DNA of 55,220 nucleotides from Bifidobacterium breve (lineage in GTDB: Bacteria; Actinomycetota; Acidimicrobiia; Acidimicrobiales; Ilumatobacteraceae): positions 1 through 55,220 of the forward strand of contig CAMAWR010000012.1 in NCBI GenBank assembly GCA_945862045.1. Reading direction: 5' to 3'. A program made the translations under genes and the position numbers. How positions within the stretch are numbered: the first letter of the stretch is position 1; each line of letters opens with the position of its first letter. Positions 25,606 through 34,135 of this stretch are shown one piece after another. Below the pieces are notes generated by a model, which saw only the letters and a program-made list of their open reading frames with translations, was not told the DNA's origin and ran no database searches.

Positions 25606-26025
25606 TTAGGTGAGTGACTTCAGACCGGCACCGAAGCGGCCAGCGTGGCTCTTTTCGGCAAGGGCAAGTGTCTCGAACCAGTCGGCGATTTCGGTGAAAC
25701 CCTCTTCGCGAGCGGTCTTGGAGAAGCCCGGGTACATCTGCGTGTACTCGTAGGTCTCGCCGACAACCGACGCTTTCAGGTTTTGTTCGGTGTCACCGAT
25801 CGGCTCACCGCTGGCGGGGTCACTGACTTCGGCTAGATAATCGAGGTGTCCGTGCGCATGTCCGGTTTCGCCTTCGGCGACTGAACGGAAAAGCGCGGCT
25901 TGATCGGGGTATCCCTCGATGTCGGCCTTTTATGCGAACCACAAGTAACGGCGGTTGGCCTGGCTTTCGCCAGCAAATGCCTCCTTGAGGTTCTCATGTG
26001 TTTTGGTGCCGTGCAATGTGGCCAT
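25606..26025 (-). pseudogene. Rubrerythrin interrupted by an in-frame stop
   Basis: The frame reads MATLHGTKTHENLKEAFAGE at the start and would give 139 aa, with diiron ligands in EAFAGESQANRR, AEGETGHAHGH and [12 protein letters not shown]. There is no C-terminal rubredoxin domain. Codon 32 (25930-25932) is TAA in WFA-stop-KAD, where this family normally has Gln (FAQKAD), so one C-to-T change explains it. Everything downstream is intact to the natural stop, meaning the lesion is recent, suppressed, or a sequencing error. A GGAG site precedes the ATG. The normal product reduces peroxide. Confidence 0.85.
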
Positions 26026-26046
26026 GAGTGTTCTCCGTGGTTTGGG

Positions 26047-26500
26047 TTATTTGTTGGATCCGCGGCTCGTACGCCGAGGCGCACGCTTCGTGGATTTCGC
26101 CCGAATGGTTTGCGGCCGTGCGGGAGACTTGGATTTTTTCCGGCGAGCCGGCCATGAAAGACGATGCTCACATTCTCGACTTTGAAGCCGACGGGCAGAT
26201 TGGCGCCCAGCGAGTTGATGTTGTCGACGCAGACATCGAAGAGTTCGCCGGTTTCTGCACATACTGCGTGGTGGTGTTCTTTGACGGTTGAATCTCACCC
26301 ATCTCAGAGAGTTCGTCGAGCGTTTGATACACCGTGCGCAGCGAAATACCTGGCAAGCGCCTGCTCGCCACCGCAAACAAACCTTCGGCGGTGGGGTGCG
26401 TTTCGTTGCCGTGCATCAACGCGAACAGCAACTTGCGTTGCGGGGTCAGGCGGCGCCCCTGCTCGCGATACTTGGAGGCAACGATGGCTGGTGAGTGCAC
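26047..26500 (-). pseudogene. Fur/PerR-type regulator with two frameshifts
   Basis: The N-terminal winged helix is intact in one frame (RLTPQRKLLFALM through LRTVYQTLDELSEMGEIQ). After GEIQ (about 26286-26291) one base is missing; the next frame carries VKEHHHAVCAETGELFDV and the dimerisation part up to VSIVFHGRLAG. A second one-base loss fits the A6 run at 26134-26139; correcting it gives a basic tail ending at 26047, 22 bp before the rubrerythrin start. Uncorrected, the protein ends at 26168 without metal sites. The second Cys of the usual CxxC zinc pair is absent (CAET). Normally it would repress the rubrerythrin operon. Confidence 0.8.
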
Positions 26501-26586
26501 GATTAAAAAAATAGGTGCACGGTCTGCTTATTTACAAGTCATGCGAACGATGGTGCCACGGTCAAGCGTCACGGACCAAGCCCTTC

Positions 26587-26600
26587 TAGGCTGACTCACG
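26587..26600 (+). promoter_or_regulatory. Probable leaderless -10 element of glpD
   Basis: TAGGCT, 8 nt, ATG. No Shine-Dalgarno is present. It would drive the glpD operon divergently from the Fur remnant. Confidence 0.5.
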
Positions 26601-28247
26601 ATGAGGATCCCGTCGGCCATCGAGACTCGGGGCGCCGCAACCGCCCGCTTGCGCACGGAGAAGTTCGATCTGCTCGTCGTCGGTGGTGGCATCACCGGCG
26701 CAGGGGTCGCATTGGATGCCACCGCCCGGGGGCTCAAGGTGGCAATCGTCGATGCGGCTGATTTCGCCTCGGGTACATCATCAAAAAGCAGCAAGTTGGT
26801 GCATGGCGGCTTGCGTTACCTGCAACAAGGCGACATTGCACTGGTGTACGAGGCACTGCACGAACGCCAACGGCTGCTGCGCAACGCCCCACACCTCGTG
26901 CGCATGTTGCCCTTCATGATTCCGGTGTTGACCAAGGACGGCGTCGTGTCACGCAAGATTGCGCGGGCCCTCGGCTCAGCCCTGTGGATGTACGACCTCA
27001 CTGGTGGCTGGCGTGTGGGCAAGCTGCATCGTCGTCTGCGTGCCAAAACTGCGCTGGCCCATATGCCCACGATGAACAGCGAAAAGTTGTCGGCCGCCTA
27101 TTTGTATTTCGACGCCGAGGTTGATGACGCTCGCCTCACGCTCAGCCTCGTGCGCACGGCCGTGGCCCGTGGTGCGGTTGCGGCAAATTATTGTGCAGTG
27201 AGCGCGTTGCACAAAGACGCCACCGGTGCCGTGGTCGGTGCATCGGTGCGCACCCACGAGGGTGAAACGTTCGACGTCTCGGCGCATGTCGTGGTGAACG
27301 CCACGGGCGTGTGGGGTGACGACCTACGTCGTATGGACGTCGGGGGCGACTCGGTGACCATTCGTCCGGCAAAAGGTATCCACATCACCGTGCCGTGGGA
27401 GTTGGTGCAAAACGACATCGCAGTGGTCATTCCGGTTCCGGGTGACAAGCGCTCGTTGTTCGTGGTGCCGCAGATGCCGAATGGCGACGGAACGTTCAAA
27501 TACAGCTATGTCGGAACGACCGACACCGATTTTCGCGGCAGCGTCGATGATCCGCAGTGCACACAGGCAGACATCGACTACTGCCTGCGCGCGCTGAACA
27601 AGGCCCTCGCTGGCGGCACGAGCCGTGTGGTCACCCGTGATGACGTGGTCGGCACCTGGGCAGGGTTGCGGCCACTCGTGATTTCTAGTGATGGCCAAGA
27701 TGTCAAGGGTCGCACGGCAGATCTGTCGCGTCGCCACAAGGTGATCATGAGCGACTCGGGCATGGTCACGATCGCCGGTGGCAAATTGACGACGTACCGC
27801 AAGATGGCCGAACACACGGTCGACGCCGCACTTGATGTGCTGAAGGTGCGGGCCAAACGCTGCACGACGAAACGACTCGCCCTGGTTGGTGCAACGTCGA
27901 GGGACTGCCAAGATCACCTTGTGTCGCGTTTCGGCAGCGATGCAACCGCGGTGCGCGAATTGATTGCCCACGATGCCTCCCTCGGTGCACCACTCATCAC
28001 GGGGCTCGACTATCTACGCGCCGAAGCGGTGTATTCCGCCCGTCACGAAATGGTCGTGACGCTCGAAGACATGCTGTCCCGACGCATGCGCGGGCTGCTG
28101 TATGACCGGCAGGCAACCACAGCCGCAGCCCGCGACACCGCGCGGTTGATTGCCGACGAATTGGGCTGGGATGAATCACGTATTGACGACGAGGTCAAAC
28201 GTTTCACCGACATCTGCGCGCGCGAAGTAGAAGCCGCCGTTTCGTGA
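26601..28247 (+). CDS. glpD: Glycerol-3-phosphate dehydrogenase (FAD-dependent)
   Basis: This 548-aa flavoenzyme oxidises sn-glycerol 3-phosphate to dihydroxyacetone phosphate and passes electrons to quinone at the inner membrane face. It has the FAD loop VVGGGITGAGVALDATARGL (about residue 26), the GTSSKSSKLVHGGLRYL substrate/FAD segment, and IAGGKLTTYRKMAE near 395. The C-terminal DUF domain of bacterial GlpD is present. Only 7 bp separate it from the next gene, so it heads a three-gene operon with an alkyl-DHAP-synthase-like gene and a second FGGY kinase. The main glycerol kinase gene is far upstream. Confidence 0.95.
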   Translation: MRIPSAIETRGAATARLRTEKFDLLVVGGGITGAGVALDATARGLKVAIVDAADFASGTSSKSSKLVHGGLRYLQQGDIALVYEALHERQRLLRNAPHLVRMLPFMIPVLTKDGVVSRKIARALGSALWMYDLTGGWRVGKLHRRLRAKTALAHMPTMNSEKLSAAYLYFDAEVDDARLTLSLVRTAVARGAVAANYCAVSALHKDATGAVVGASVRTHEGETFDVSAHVVVNATGVWGDDLRRMDVGGDSVTIRPAKGIHITVPWELVQNDIAVVIPVPGDKRSLFVVPQMPNGDGTFKYSYVGTTDTDFRGSVDDPQCTQADIDYCLRALNKALAGGTSRVVTRDDVVGTWAGLRPLVISSDGQDVKGRTADLSRRHKVIMSDSGMVTIAGGKLTTYRKMAEHTVDAALDVLKVRAKRCTTKRLALVGATSRDCQDHLVSRFGSDATAVRELIAHDASLGAPLITGLDYLRAEAVYSARHEMVVTLEDMLSRRMRGLLYDRQATTAAARDTARLIADELGWDESRIDDEVKRFTDICAREVEAAVS

Positions 28248-28254
28248 CAGGCTC

Positions 28255-29772
28255 ATGGGCATGACGAAGCCCACCGCACCGATTGAATTTGGTGGCGACA
28301 CCGTTCGCCCACGTTGGGTCAGCCCGAACATCACGCACAACGGCGATGTACTGCTGCGCGAGCTCACCGCCATCTGCCCAACGAGCACCCACATCTCCGA
28401 CCTGGCCGAACATGCGCGTGACTGGTGGCCGTTGGCCATGCGCTGGGCGTTGCAGTCGCAAGTACCGCAACTTCCCCTAGTCGTAGTTTCACCCCGCAAC
28501 ACCGACGAGGTGCAGCGAGTCATGAGTGTGTGTGCGACGCACGATATGCCCGTCACCGTCACTGCCGGTCGCAGCGGTGTGAGCGGTGCATCGGTGCCGG
28601 TGTTTGGCGGCGTGGTGTTGAACATCAACGAATTGCAGGGCGTGGTGTCAGTCGATCGCCACTCGGGTGTCATCGAGGTGTTGGCCGGAACATTCGGGCC
28701 CGACCTTGAGCGTGAGGCCACCAAATCCGGACTTACCGTCGGACACTTTCCGCAATCATTCGACATCTCCACCGTGGGCGGCTGGGTGGCGTGCCTCGGT
28801 GCCGGACAATTTTCGACTCGTTACGGAAAGATCAGCGACATGGTCGTGGGTCTCGAAGTGGTGCTGGCCGATGGCTCGGTCATCCGCACGGGTGGTGCGC
28901 CGGCTGCGGCACACGGCCCTAACGTCACCGCGATGTTCATTGGCAGCGAAGGCACCCTCGGCATCATTACCCGCGTCTGGCTACGGGCCCACGACATTGC
29001 CCCCGTGCGCCGCAAGGCTGCCTACTTTTTTCCTACTTTCACCGCCGGAATGCTGGCGATGCGCGGCGCGCTTCGTGCCGATGCCACACCAGCGGTGCTG
29101 AGGCTGTACGACGCCGTGGAAAGCCAGCGCAGCCACGGCGGTGACGGCACCAACAGCACGTTGATCGTGTTGGATGACGGCGAACAAGAAATCGTCGACG
29201 CGACGCTTGCCGTCGTCGACCGATACGCGCTCGCACACGGTGCCACGCGTACCACCGAGGAGCGAGTTGATCATTGGCTCGCCCACCGCAACGACACGAG
29301 CGGCCTGCAGGCGCTCACGAAAAAAGGCTTCGTGATTGACACGATGGAAGTTGCCGCCCCCTGGTCGCAGATGGCGGCGGTGTACTCGGGCGTGTGCGAC
29401 ACCGTCATGGCTGTCAACGGTGCGCGCGGTGTGAGTGCACACGTGTCGCACAGTTACCTCGACGGTGCCTGCATCTACTTCACGTTGGTCGGCACGACTT
29501 CGTCGCGCGAAATCAACGAGGCCTCGACCGACGAACATCAGGCGTTGTATCTGGCCATCTGGAATGCCGGGCAGCGCGCCGCCCTCGCTGCTGGCGGCAA
29601 TCTCTCCCACCATCACGGTGTGGGGCTCAACCGCGGCCGTTTCATGCGCGAGGCCATGGGTGAGGCCTTTGAGGTGCTCGTGGCAATGAAGCGCACACTC
29701 GACCCGCACGACCTGTTGAACCCGGGCAAGTTGGGTTTCCCCACGCAACGCGGCCCCGTACCATTCGCATGA
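28255..29772 (+). CDS. FAD-binding oxidase, alkyl-dihydroxyacetonephosphate synthase-like
   Basis: This 505-aa VAO/PCMH-type flavoprotein has an FAD-binding half (TVTAGRSGVSGAS near residue 103, FDISTVGGWVACLGAGQ near 165, GSEGTLGIITRVWL near 228). Its cap half ends in the triple histidine SHHHGVG typical of alkyl-DHAP synthase. That enzyme exchanges the acyl group of acyl-DHAP for a fatty alcohol, forming ether lipid. Bacterial members are less well defined, and some may act on ether-lipid breakdown products. Its place between glpD, which makes DHAP, and a glycerol-type kinase supports glycerolipid metabolism. ATG at 28255, or the next ATG at 28261, is the start. Confidence 0.88.
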   Translation: MGMTKPTAPIEFGGDTVRPRWVSPNITHNGDVLLRELTAICPTSTHISDLAEHARDWWPLAMRWALQSQVPQLPLVVVSPRNTDEVQRVMSVCATHDMPVTVTAGRSGVSGASVPVFGGVVLNINELQGVVSVDRHSGVIEVLAGTFGPDLEREATKSGLTVGHFPQSFDISTVGGWVACLGAGQFSTRYGKISDMVVGLEVVLADGSVIRTGGAPAAAHGPNVTAMFIGSEGTLGIITRVWLRAHDIAPVRRKAAYFFPTFTAGMLAMRGALRADATPAVLRLYDAVESQRSHGGDGTNSTLIVLDDGEQEIVDATLAVVDRYALAHGATRTTEERVDHWLAHRNDTSGLQALTKKGFVIDTMEVAAPWSQMAAVYSGVCDTVMAVNGARGVSAHVSHSYLDGACIYFTLVGTTSSREINEASTDEHQALYLAIWNAGQRAALAAGGNLSHHHGVGLNRGRFMREAMGEAFEVLVAMKRTLDPHDLLNPGKLGFPTQRGPVPFA

Positions 29773-29788
29773 GCATGCTGGTGCACGC

Positions 29789-31243
29789 ATGAGCGTGCTC
29801 GTCATCGATGTCGGCACCACCGGTCTGCGTGCCGCAGTGGTGCGCGACGATGCGACCATCGCCGGCTTCACCTACGAAGCGCTGCCACCGTCGAGCCCGT
29901 TTGCCGGTCTCGTTGAATTCGACGGTGCCACCATGTGCGATGCCGTGCTACGGGTTGCGCATGCGGCACTCGCTGCCGCTGGCCCCGTGCGCGCGGTTGG
30001 CATCACGGCGCAACGGGCATCCACCATCATGTGGGATTCGCGCACGGGTGTTCCGCTCGGCCCTGGCCTTGGTTGGCAGGATTTGCGCACCGTCGGAGAC
30101 TGCATTCGCCTGCGTGGTGAAAAAGGTTTGGTGTTCGCCCCGAATCAAACGGCGACCAAACTCACGTGGCTGACCGCCAACGTGGAGGCGGCACGCTCAC
30201 CACACGCCCGCGCCGGCACCGTTGACACGTGGGTGGCAGCCGTGCTCAGCAACTTCACCGTGTACGCCACCGATTCATCGAATGCAGCGGTCACGGGGCT
30301 TGCCGATCATCACTCGCTCACCAGACACGAGTGGTCGGCGAGCGTGCTCGACACGCTCGGCATCGACCCAACATTGCTGCCACGCATCGTGCCCACGATG
30401 AGTGCAATCGGTGAGGCATCGGCACTGCCCGGTGCACCACCGATCATGGCGATGGTCGGCGACCAACAGGCCTCACTCGTCGGGCAAGGTGGCATCGTGG
30501 CCGGAGCCACAAAGGCAACGTTCGGCACCGGTGGCATGTTGGACATGTACGCAGGCACCGACCTACCCGAACATTTGGCACGCACCACGAATGGCACATT
30601 CCCGATCGTGGTGTATTCGCAAGGCACCACGCTGCACTGGGGTTCGGAAGCCATCATGCTCACCGCTGGCAGCAACGTGGAGTGGCTGGTCAACGACCTG
30701 GGGCTGATTCCCGATGCACCATCGAGCGACGCGTTGGCGGCGTCGGTCGCCACGAGTGAAGGTGTGGTGTACGTGCCCGCACTCATCGGCCTGGGCACCC
30801 CACATTGGGATTACGGCGCACGCGGCACGTTGCTCGGCCTCACGCGTGGCACGACCAAGGCGCACGTCGTGCGGGCGGTGCTGGAAGGCATCGCCCATCG
30901 CGGCGCTGATTTGTTGGCTGCCAGCGAAACCGACACGGGTTTGCATGTCGAGCTATTGCGCATCGACGGCGGTATGAGCCGCAACGGTGTTTTCGTGCAG
31001 GCACTCGCCGATGCAATCGGGCGACCCGTCGAAGTGTGTCGTGATACCGAGGCCACCACCCTGGGTGCGGCATTCTTGGCGGGTGTCACCGCTGGTGTCT
31101 GGAAGAGCCTCGCGGACACCGCCACCTTGGTGCGCCCGTTGCGAACGGTTGAGCCCACGTCCACGGCACCCCGAGCACAATGGCACGAAGCAGTGCGACG
31201 TGCACGGGGCTGGATACCAGAACTCTCAGCGTTGGATTTTTAG
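29789..31243 (+). CDS. FGGY-family carbohydrate kinase, glycerol kinase paralogue
   Basis: This 484-aa FGGY kinase resembles GlpK, with IDVGTTGLRAAVV at the start, VGDQQASLVGQGG near 225 and GLGTPHWDYGARGTLLGLTRG near 335. It diverges from the true glycerol kinase at 952-2436: the GITNQRET motif is GITAQRAST and WQDRRT is WQDLRT. The substrate may therefore be glycerol, a glycerol derivative or another polyol. Located 16 bp after the ether-lipid-like gene, it forms the end of the glpD operon. The last 64 bp overlap an unlikely extension of the next frame. Confidence 0.88.
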   Translation: MSVLVIDVGTTGLRAAVVRDDATIAGFTYEALPPSSPFAGLVEFDGATMCDAVLRVAHAALAAAGPVRAVGITAQRASTIMWDSRTGVPLGPGLGWQDLRTVGDCIRLRGEKGLVFAPNQTATKLTWLTANVEAARSPHARAGTVDTWVAAVLSNFTVYATDSSNAAVTGLADHHSLTRHEWSASVLDTLGIDPTLLPRIVPTMSAIGEASALPGAPPIMAMVGDQQASLVGQGGIVAGATKATFGTGGMLDMYAGTDLPEHLARTTNGTFPIVVYSQGTTLHWGSEAIMLTAGSNVEWLVNDLGLIPDAPSSDALAASVATSEGVVYVPALIGLGTPHWDYGARGTLLGLTRGTTKAHVVRAVLEGIAHRGADLLAASETDTGLHVELLRIDGGMSRNGVFVQALADAIGRPVEVCRDTEATTLGAAFLAGVTAGVWKSLADTATLVRPLRTVEPTSTAPRAQWHEAVRRARGWIPELSALDF

Positions 31244-31281
31244 CGACTAATATCTGTACAGTTCGCCGTCGCTACGTTCGT

Positions 31282-31779
31282 ATGACTCTTCCTGCCGCCA
31301 TCACCCCAACCAACAAGGCCGATCGGGCATTACTGGCTTTCGCCAACTCGGCTGAATTTGCCGCCCGCGACCTGTATGCCGTTGCTGCTTCAGTGTCAGC
31401 GTTCAGCAAAGAAGAACAGGTGGTGCTGATTGGTTTTCACGATCATCACCGCGCTGCGGCACAAGCGCTTGCCGGCATGGCTGGTTCGGCCGCGACGAAC
31501 GAACGATCCGATGCCGTCTTCAATGCTTTTCGTGGCCGAATCATGGGCAACGACAAAAATGCCATCTACGACACGCTGCGCGAACTGGAAAATACGCTGG
31601 CTTCCACCCACCTGTCACTGGTCGGCACGTTGGAAGGCACCGGTGCTGCTGCACTCGTTGCCTCGATTTTGAATGTGCAGGCTCGCCAAGCCGCCACTTT
31701 GGCACTGCTGGCCGGCCGCACGTTCGCCGAGGCACTCACCAATGGTGCTGCAGCGCTCACCATCGGAACCGGAACATGA
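31282..31779 (+). CDS. Ferritin-like domain protein, cytoplasmic
   Basis: This 165-aa all-helical protein has the four-helix ferritin-like pattern. Candidate metal ligands are NSAEFAARDLYA (helix 1), GFHDHHRAAAQAL (helix 2) and ENTLASTHL (helix 3). There is no signal peptide. The ATG at 31282 is chosen; earlier starts lie inside the kinase gene. The stop overlaps the start of the next gene (ATGA), which encodes an exported ferritin-like protein, so the two are coupled. The iron or redox role is inferred from the fold only. Confidence 0.75.
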   Translation: MTLPAAITPTNKADRALLAFANSAEFAARDLYAVAASVSAFSKEEQVVLIGFHDHHRAAAQALAGMAGSAATNERSDAVFNAFRGRIMGNDKNAIYDTLRELENTLASTHLSLVGTLEGTGAAALVASILNVQARQAATLALLAGRTFAEALTNGAAALTIGTGT

Positions 31780-32579
31780 ATCGCTACTCGCGACGTCACG
31801 TGTTGCGCCTGAGCGGGCTGGGAGCGGCCGGTGTATTACTGGCTGCGTGCGGCAAACAAGCAGGCGTCGAAGAAAGCAAGAACGTCAAATCGGTCGGCGT
31901 CCTGCCCGAGACGGATGGTCTTGCCAGCGTTGAAGTCACCGACATCGTGTTGCTGCGCACGGCTGCATCACTCGAGTACAACGCCATCGACACCTACGAC
32001 GCAGCACTCAGCCTCGGCGTGTTCGCCGGTGCGTTCGCCGCCGTCGGCGATATCGCCAAACGCCTACGCGACGATCATCGCGGCCACGCCGATGCAATCA
32101 ACGGGCTCGTAACCAAGCTTGGTGGCCAACCGTTCACCTGCAGCAACCCGCGGCTCAACGAGATCTATATCTCCCCTGCCCTTGCCCTCATCACCGATAC
32201 CGACACCGAAGACCCAGGCCTTGATGTGTTGGTGCTCGCGCACGCCCTGGAAAACCTGGCCGCCCAGACCTACCAGAGCTTCGTCACCTTGCTCTCCGAC
32301 AAGGCACTGCGCGAAGCGGCGATGACGATCGGTCAGGACGAAGCGCGGCATGCCACCGTGCTTGCCCGAGCCTTGCAGCCAGGTTTGCAATTCATTTTGC
32401 CGAGTATCAACGCCGACACCGGCAAGCCGAACATCGCCGCGGTGCCCGGCGCATTCGGGCCGCTCACACCGATCCTCGTCACCGTCGGGCCGGTCAACGC
32501 CGACGGAACGCGTTCGTCGTTGACCTTGGAAACCCCGAGCCTCAACTCACTCGCCTACGACAGCGTGTTGTGCGCCTAG
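31776..32579 (+). CDS. Exported ferritin-like lipoprotein with Tat signal
   Basis: This 267-aa protein has a twin-arginine signal SRRHVLRLSG followed by a hydrophobic helix and the lipobox LAAC near residue 27, so it should be a Tat-exported lipoprotein. The mature part is a ferritin-like four-helix bundle (ASLEYNAIDTYDAAL, DDHRGHADAINGL, HALENLAAQTYQSF, GQDEARHATVLARAL), with Glu/His ligands as in diiron proteins. Tat export suits a protein that folds with its metal. The C-terminal 60 residues are low in helix and may face the outside. It pairs with the cytoplasmic ferritin-like gene before it. Confidence 0.85.
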   Translation: MNRYSRRHVLRLSGLGAAGVLLAACGKQAGVEESKNVKSVGVLPETDGLASVEVTDIVLLRTAASLEYNAIDTYDAALSLGVFAGAFAAVGDIAKRLRDDHRGHADAINGLVTKLGGQPFTCSNPRLNEIYISPALALITDTDTEDPGLDVLVLAHALENLAAQTYQSFVTLLSDKALREAAMTIGQDEARHATVLARALQPGLQFILPSINADTGKPNIAAVPGAFGPLTPILVTVGPVNADGTRSSLTLETPSLNSLAYDSVLCA

Positions 32580-32597
32580 TCGTGTTGTGCGCCTAGT
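32564..32597 (+). repeat. Tandem 17-bp duplication at the end of the ferritin-like gene
   Basis: CGTGTTGTGCGCCTAGT occurs twice in direct tandem (32564-32580 and 32581-32597); the first copy carries the gene's stop codon. The second copy falls in the region where the rnpB promoter should lie. Confidence 0.85.
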
Positions 32598-32623
32598 CGT
32601 GCCGATGCCGTAGCCTGAAAGAC

Positions 32624-32994
<371 letters not shown>

Positions 32995-32996
32995 AC

Positions 32997-33425
32997 TTAC
33001 AACCGTTGTTGCTGGCGCTGGCGCCACCACAGCCACAGTGCAACGACACCCGCAATCTCGAGCGGCAGGTTCCACCAGCCGCGCGCGACGACGGGCAACA
33101 CCTCGGTGGAGAACTCCCAACCCCCGATCGGCCACCAAAACATTTCAGCAGAAGTGAACGCGCCGTCGAATACCAGATGCAAAAACGTGCCGATCGGCAG
33201 GCCGAGCAGCAGTTTGCGATACGGCTTGCGACCGAGTGACACCAGCATCACCAGAGCCAACAGCGCGATGCTGGTCACAACCGAATGCATCACGCGCCAG
33301 CCCGTCGGCCAGTCGATGATGTCGGGCAGTATCGCGCCGACGGCGAGGAGTCGATAGTCGAAACGCGGGTCTTTGAACACCCAGACAATCGTCAGGATCG
33401 CAGTGGCGATGAACCAGAAGAACAT
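32997..33425 (-). CDS. YdjM-like membrane-bound metal-dependent hydrolase family protein
   Basis: This 142-aa integral membrane protein has about four transmembrane segments. The conserved polar residues lie in GAILPDIIDWPTGWRVMHSV (Asp, Asp, His) and GTFLHLVFDGAF (His, Asp), the pattern of the YdjM/DUF457 family of putative metal-dependent hydrolases. The product and substrate are unknown. Its ATG abuts the stop of the zinc-ribbon gene, so it is the third gene of the PBP operon. Two bases separate its end from the end of rnpB on the other strand. Confidence 0.8.
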   Translation of the reverse strand: MFFWFIATAILTIVWVFKDPRFDYRLLAVGAILPDIIDWPTGWRVMHSVVTSIALLALVMLVSLGRKPYRKLLLGLPIGTFLHLVFDGAFTSAEMFWWPIGGWEFSTEVLPVVARGWWNLPLEIAGVVALWLWWRQRQQQRL

Positions 33426-34130
33426 TTAGACCGCGAGTAGACAGCCGCAGTACGGGCATACGGCATCGGGAGTATCGGCAACCTTCTTCAATTCTGCTTG
33501 TTCTTTGGGCGACATTGACGTGTGGCAGCCGCCGCACGAACCTTTCGTGATCTCGGCAACTGCGGCACTCGACATCCGCGCCCGCACGCTTTCGTACAAC
33601 GCCATTGAATCTGCATCCGCCAGCGCGGCCAGCGAGCTGCGTTCGGCGTGGGCCGCAGCGATGTCTGCATCAAGCACGGCGATTGCGGTGCCCAAAGCGG
33701 CGATCGCCGTGTTGGCGGCCGACTCAACGTGTGGCATCCCATCGTGCGAAGCAGCGAGTGCGGTATCGAGCGTTTCGTTTTCATCGAGCAGCAACAATTC
33801 GGCATCATCAAGCGACGAGTGCTCGGCATTCACCCCGGCGATTTCATGTTGTAGCGCCTCGACTTCGCGCATGGCAATCACCGACTTGAGCTGGGTCTCG
33901 TACTTCGTTTTCTTGGTGTCGAGTTCCTTGCCCCGCAACTCGAGCCGGTTGATTTCACTCGTGATAACACCCTGACGTTTCTCGTTCTTTTTGACCTGCG
34001 CACGGGCGAAGTCGAGTGCCTTTTTTGCGACATCAGCAGCCGCTCGCTCTGGCAATTGCTGTTTGCGGTACTCAAGTTGCACGATGCGGTGATCTGTTGC
34101 CTGTACCTGCAGCAATGCACGAAAGTTCAT
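33426..34130 (-). CDS. Coiled-coil zinc-ribbon protein (DUF164 type)
   Basis: This 234-aa protein is mostly a long antiparallel coiled coil (residues about 15-180, rich in Ala, Glu, Lys), followed by a C4 zinc ribbon CGGC...CPYCGC at the C-terminus. Such proteins are thought to bind nucleic acid or ribosome-associated partners. The ATG at 34130 is used because the coiled coil begins there. It lies 5 bp after the class A PBP gene and directly before the YdjM-like gene. No enzymatic motif is present. Confidence 0.82.
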   Translation of the reverse strand: MNFRALLQVQATDHRIVQLEYRKQQLPERAAADVAKKALDFARAQVKKNEKRQGVITSEINRLELRGKELDTKKTKYETQLKSVIAMREVEALQHEIAGVNAEHSSLDDAELLLLDENETLDTALAASHDGMPHVESAANTAIAALGTAIAVLDADIAAAHAERSSLAALADADSMALYESVRARMSSAAVAEITKGSCGGCHTSMSPKEQAELKKVADTPDAVCPYCGCLLAV

Positions 34131-34135
34131 CTGCC

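Noticed and set aside
25833-26171. 112-codon minus-strand frame running through the rubrerythrin start
   Set aside because: Its first 14 residues are the displaced end of Fur; the rest is rubrerythrin read out of frame.
26521-26560. PerR/Fur operator between Fur and glpD
   Set aside because: The AT-rich stretch has no convincing dyad of the right length.
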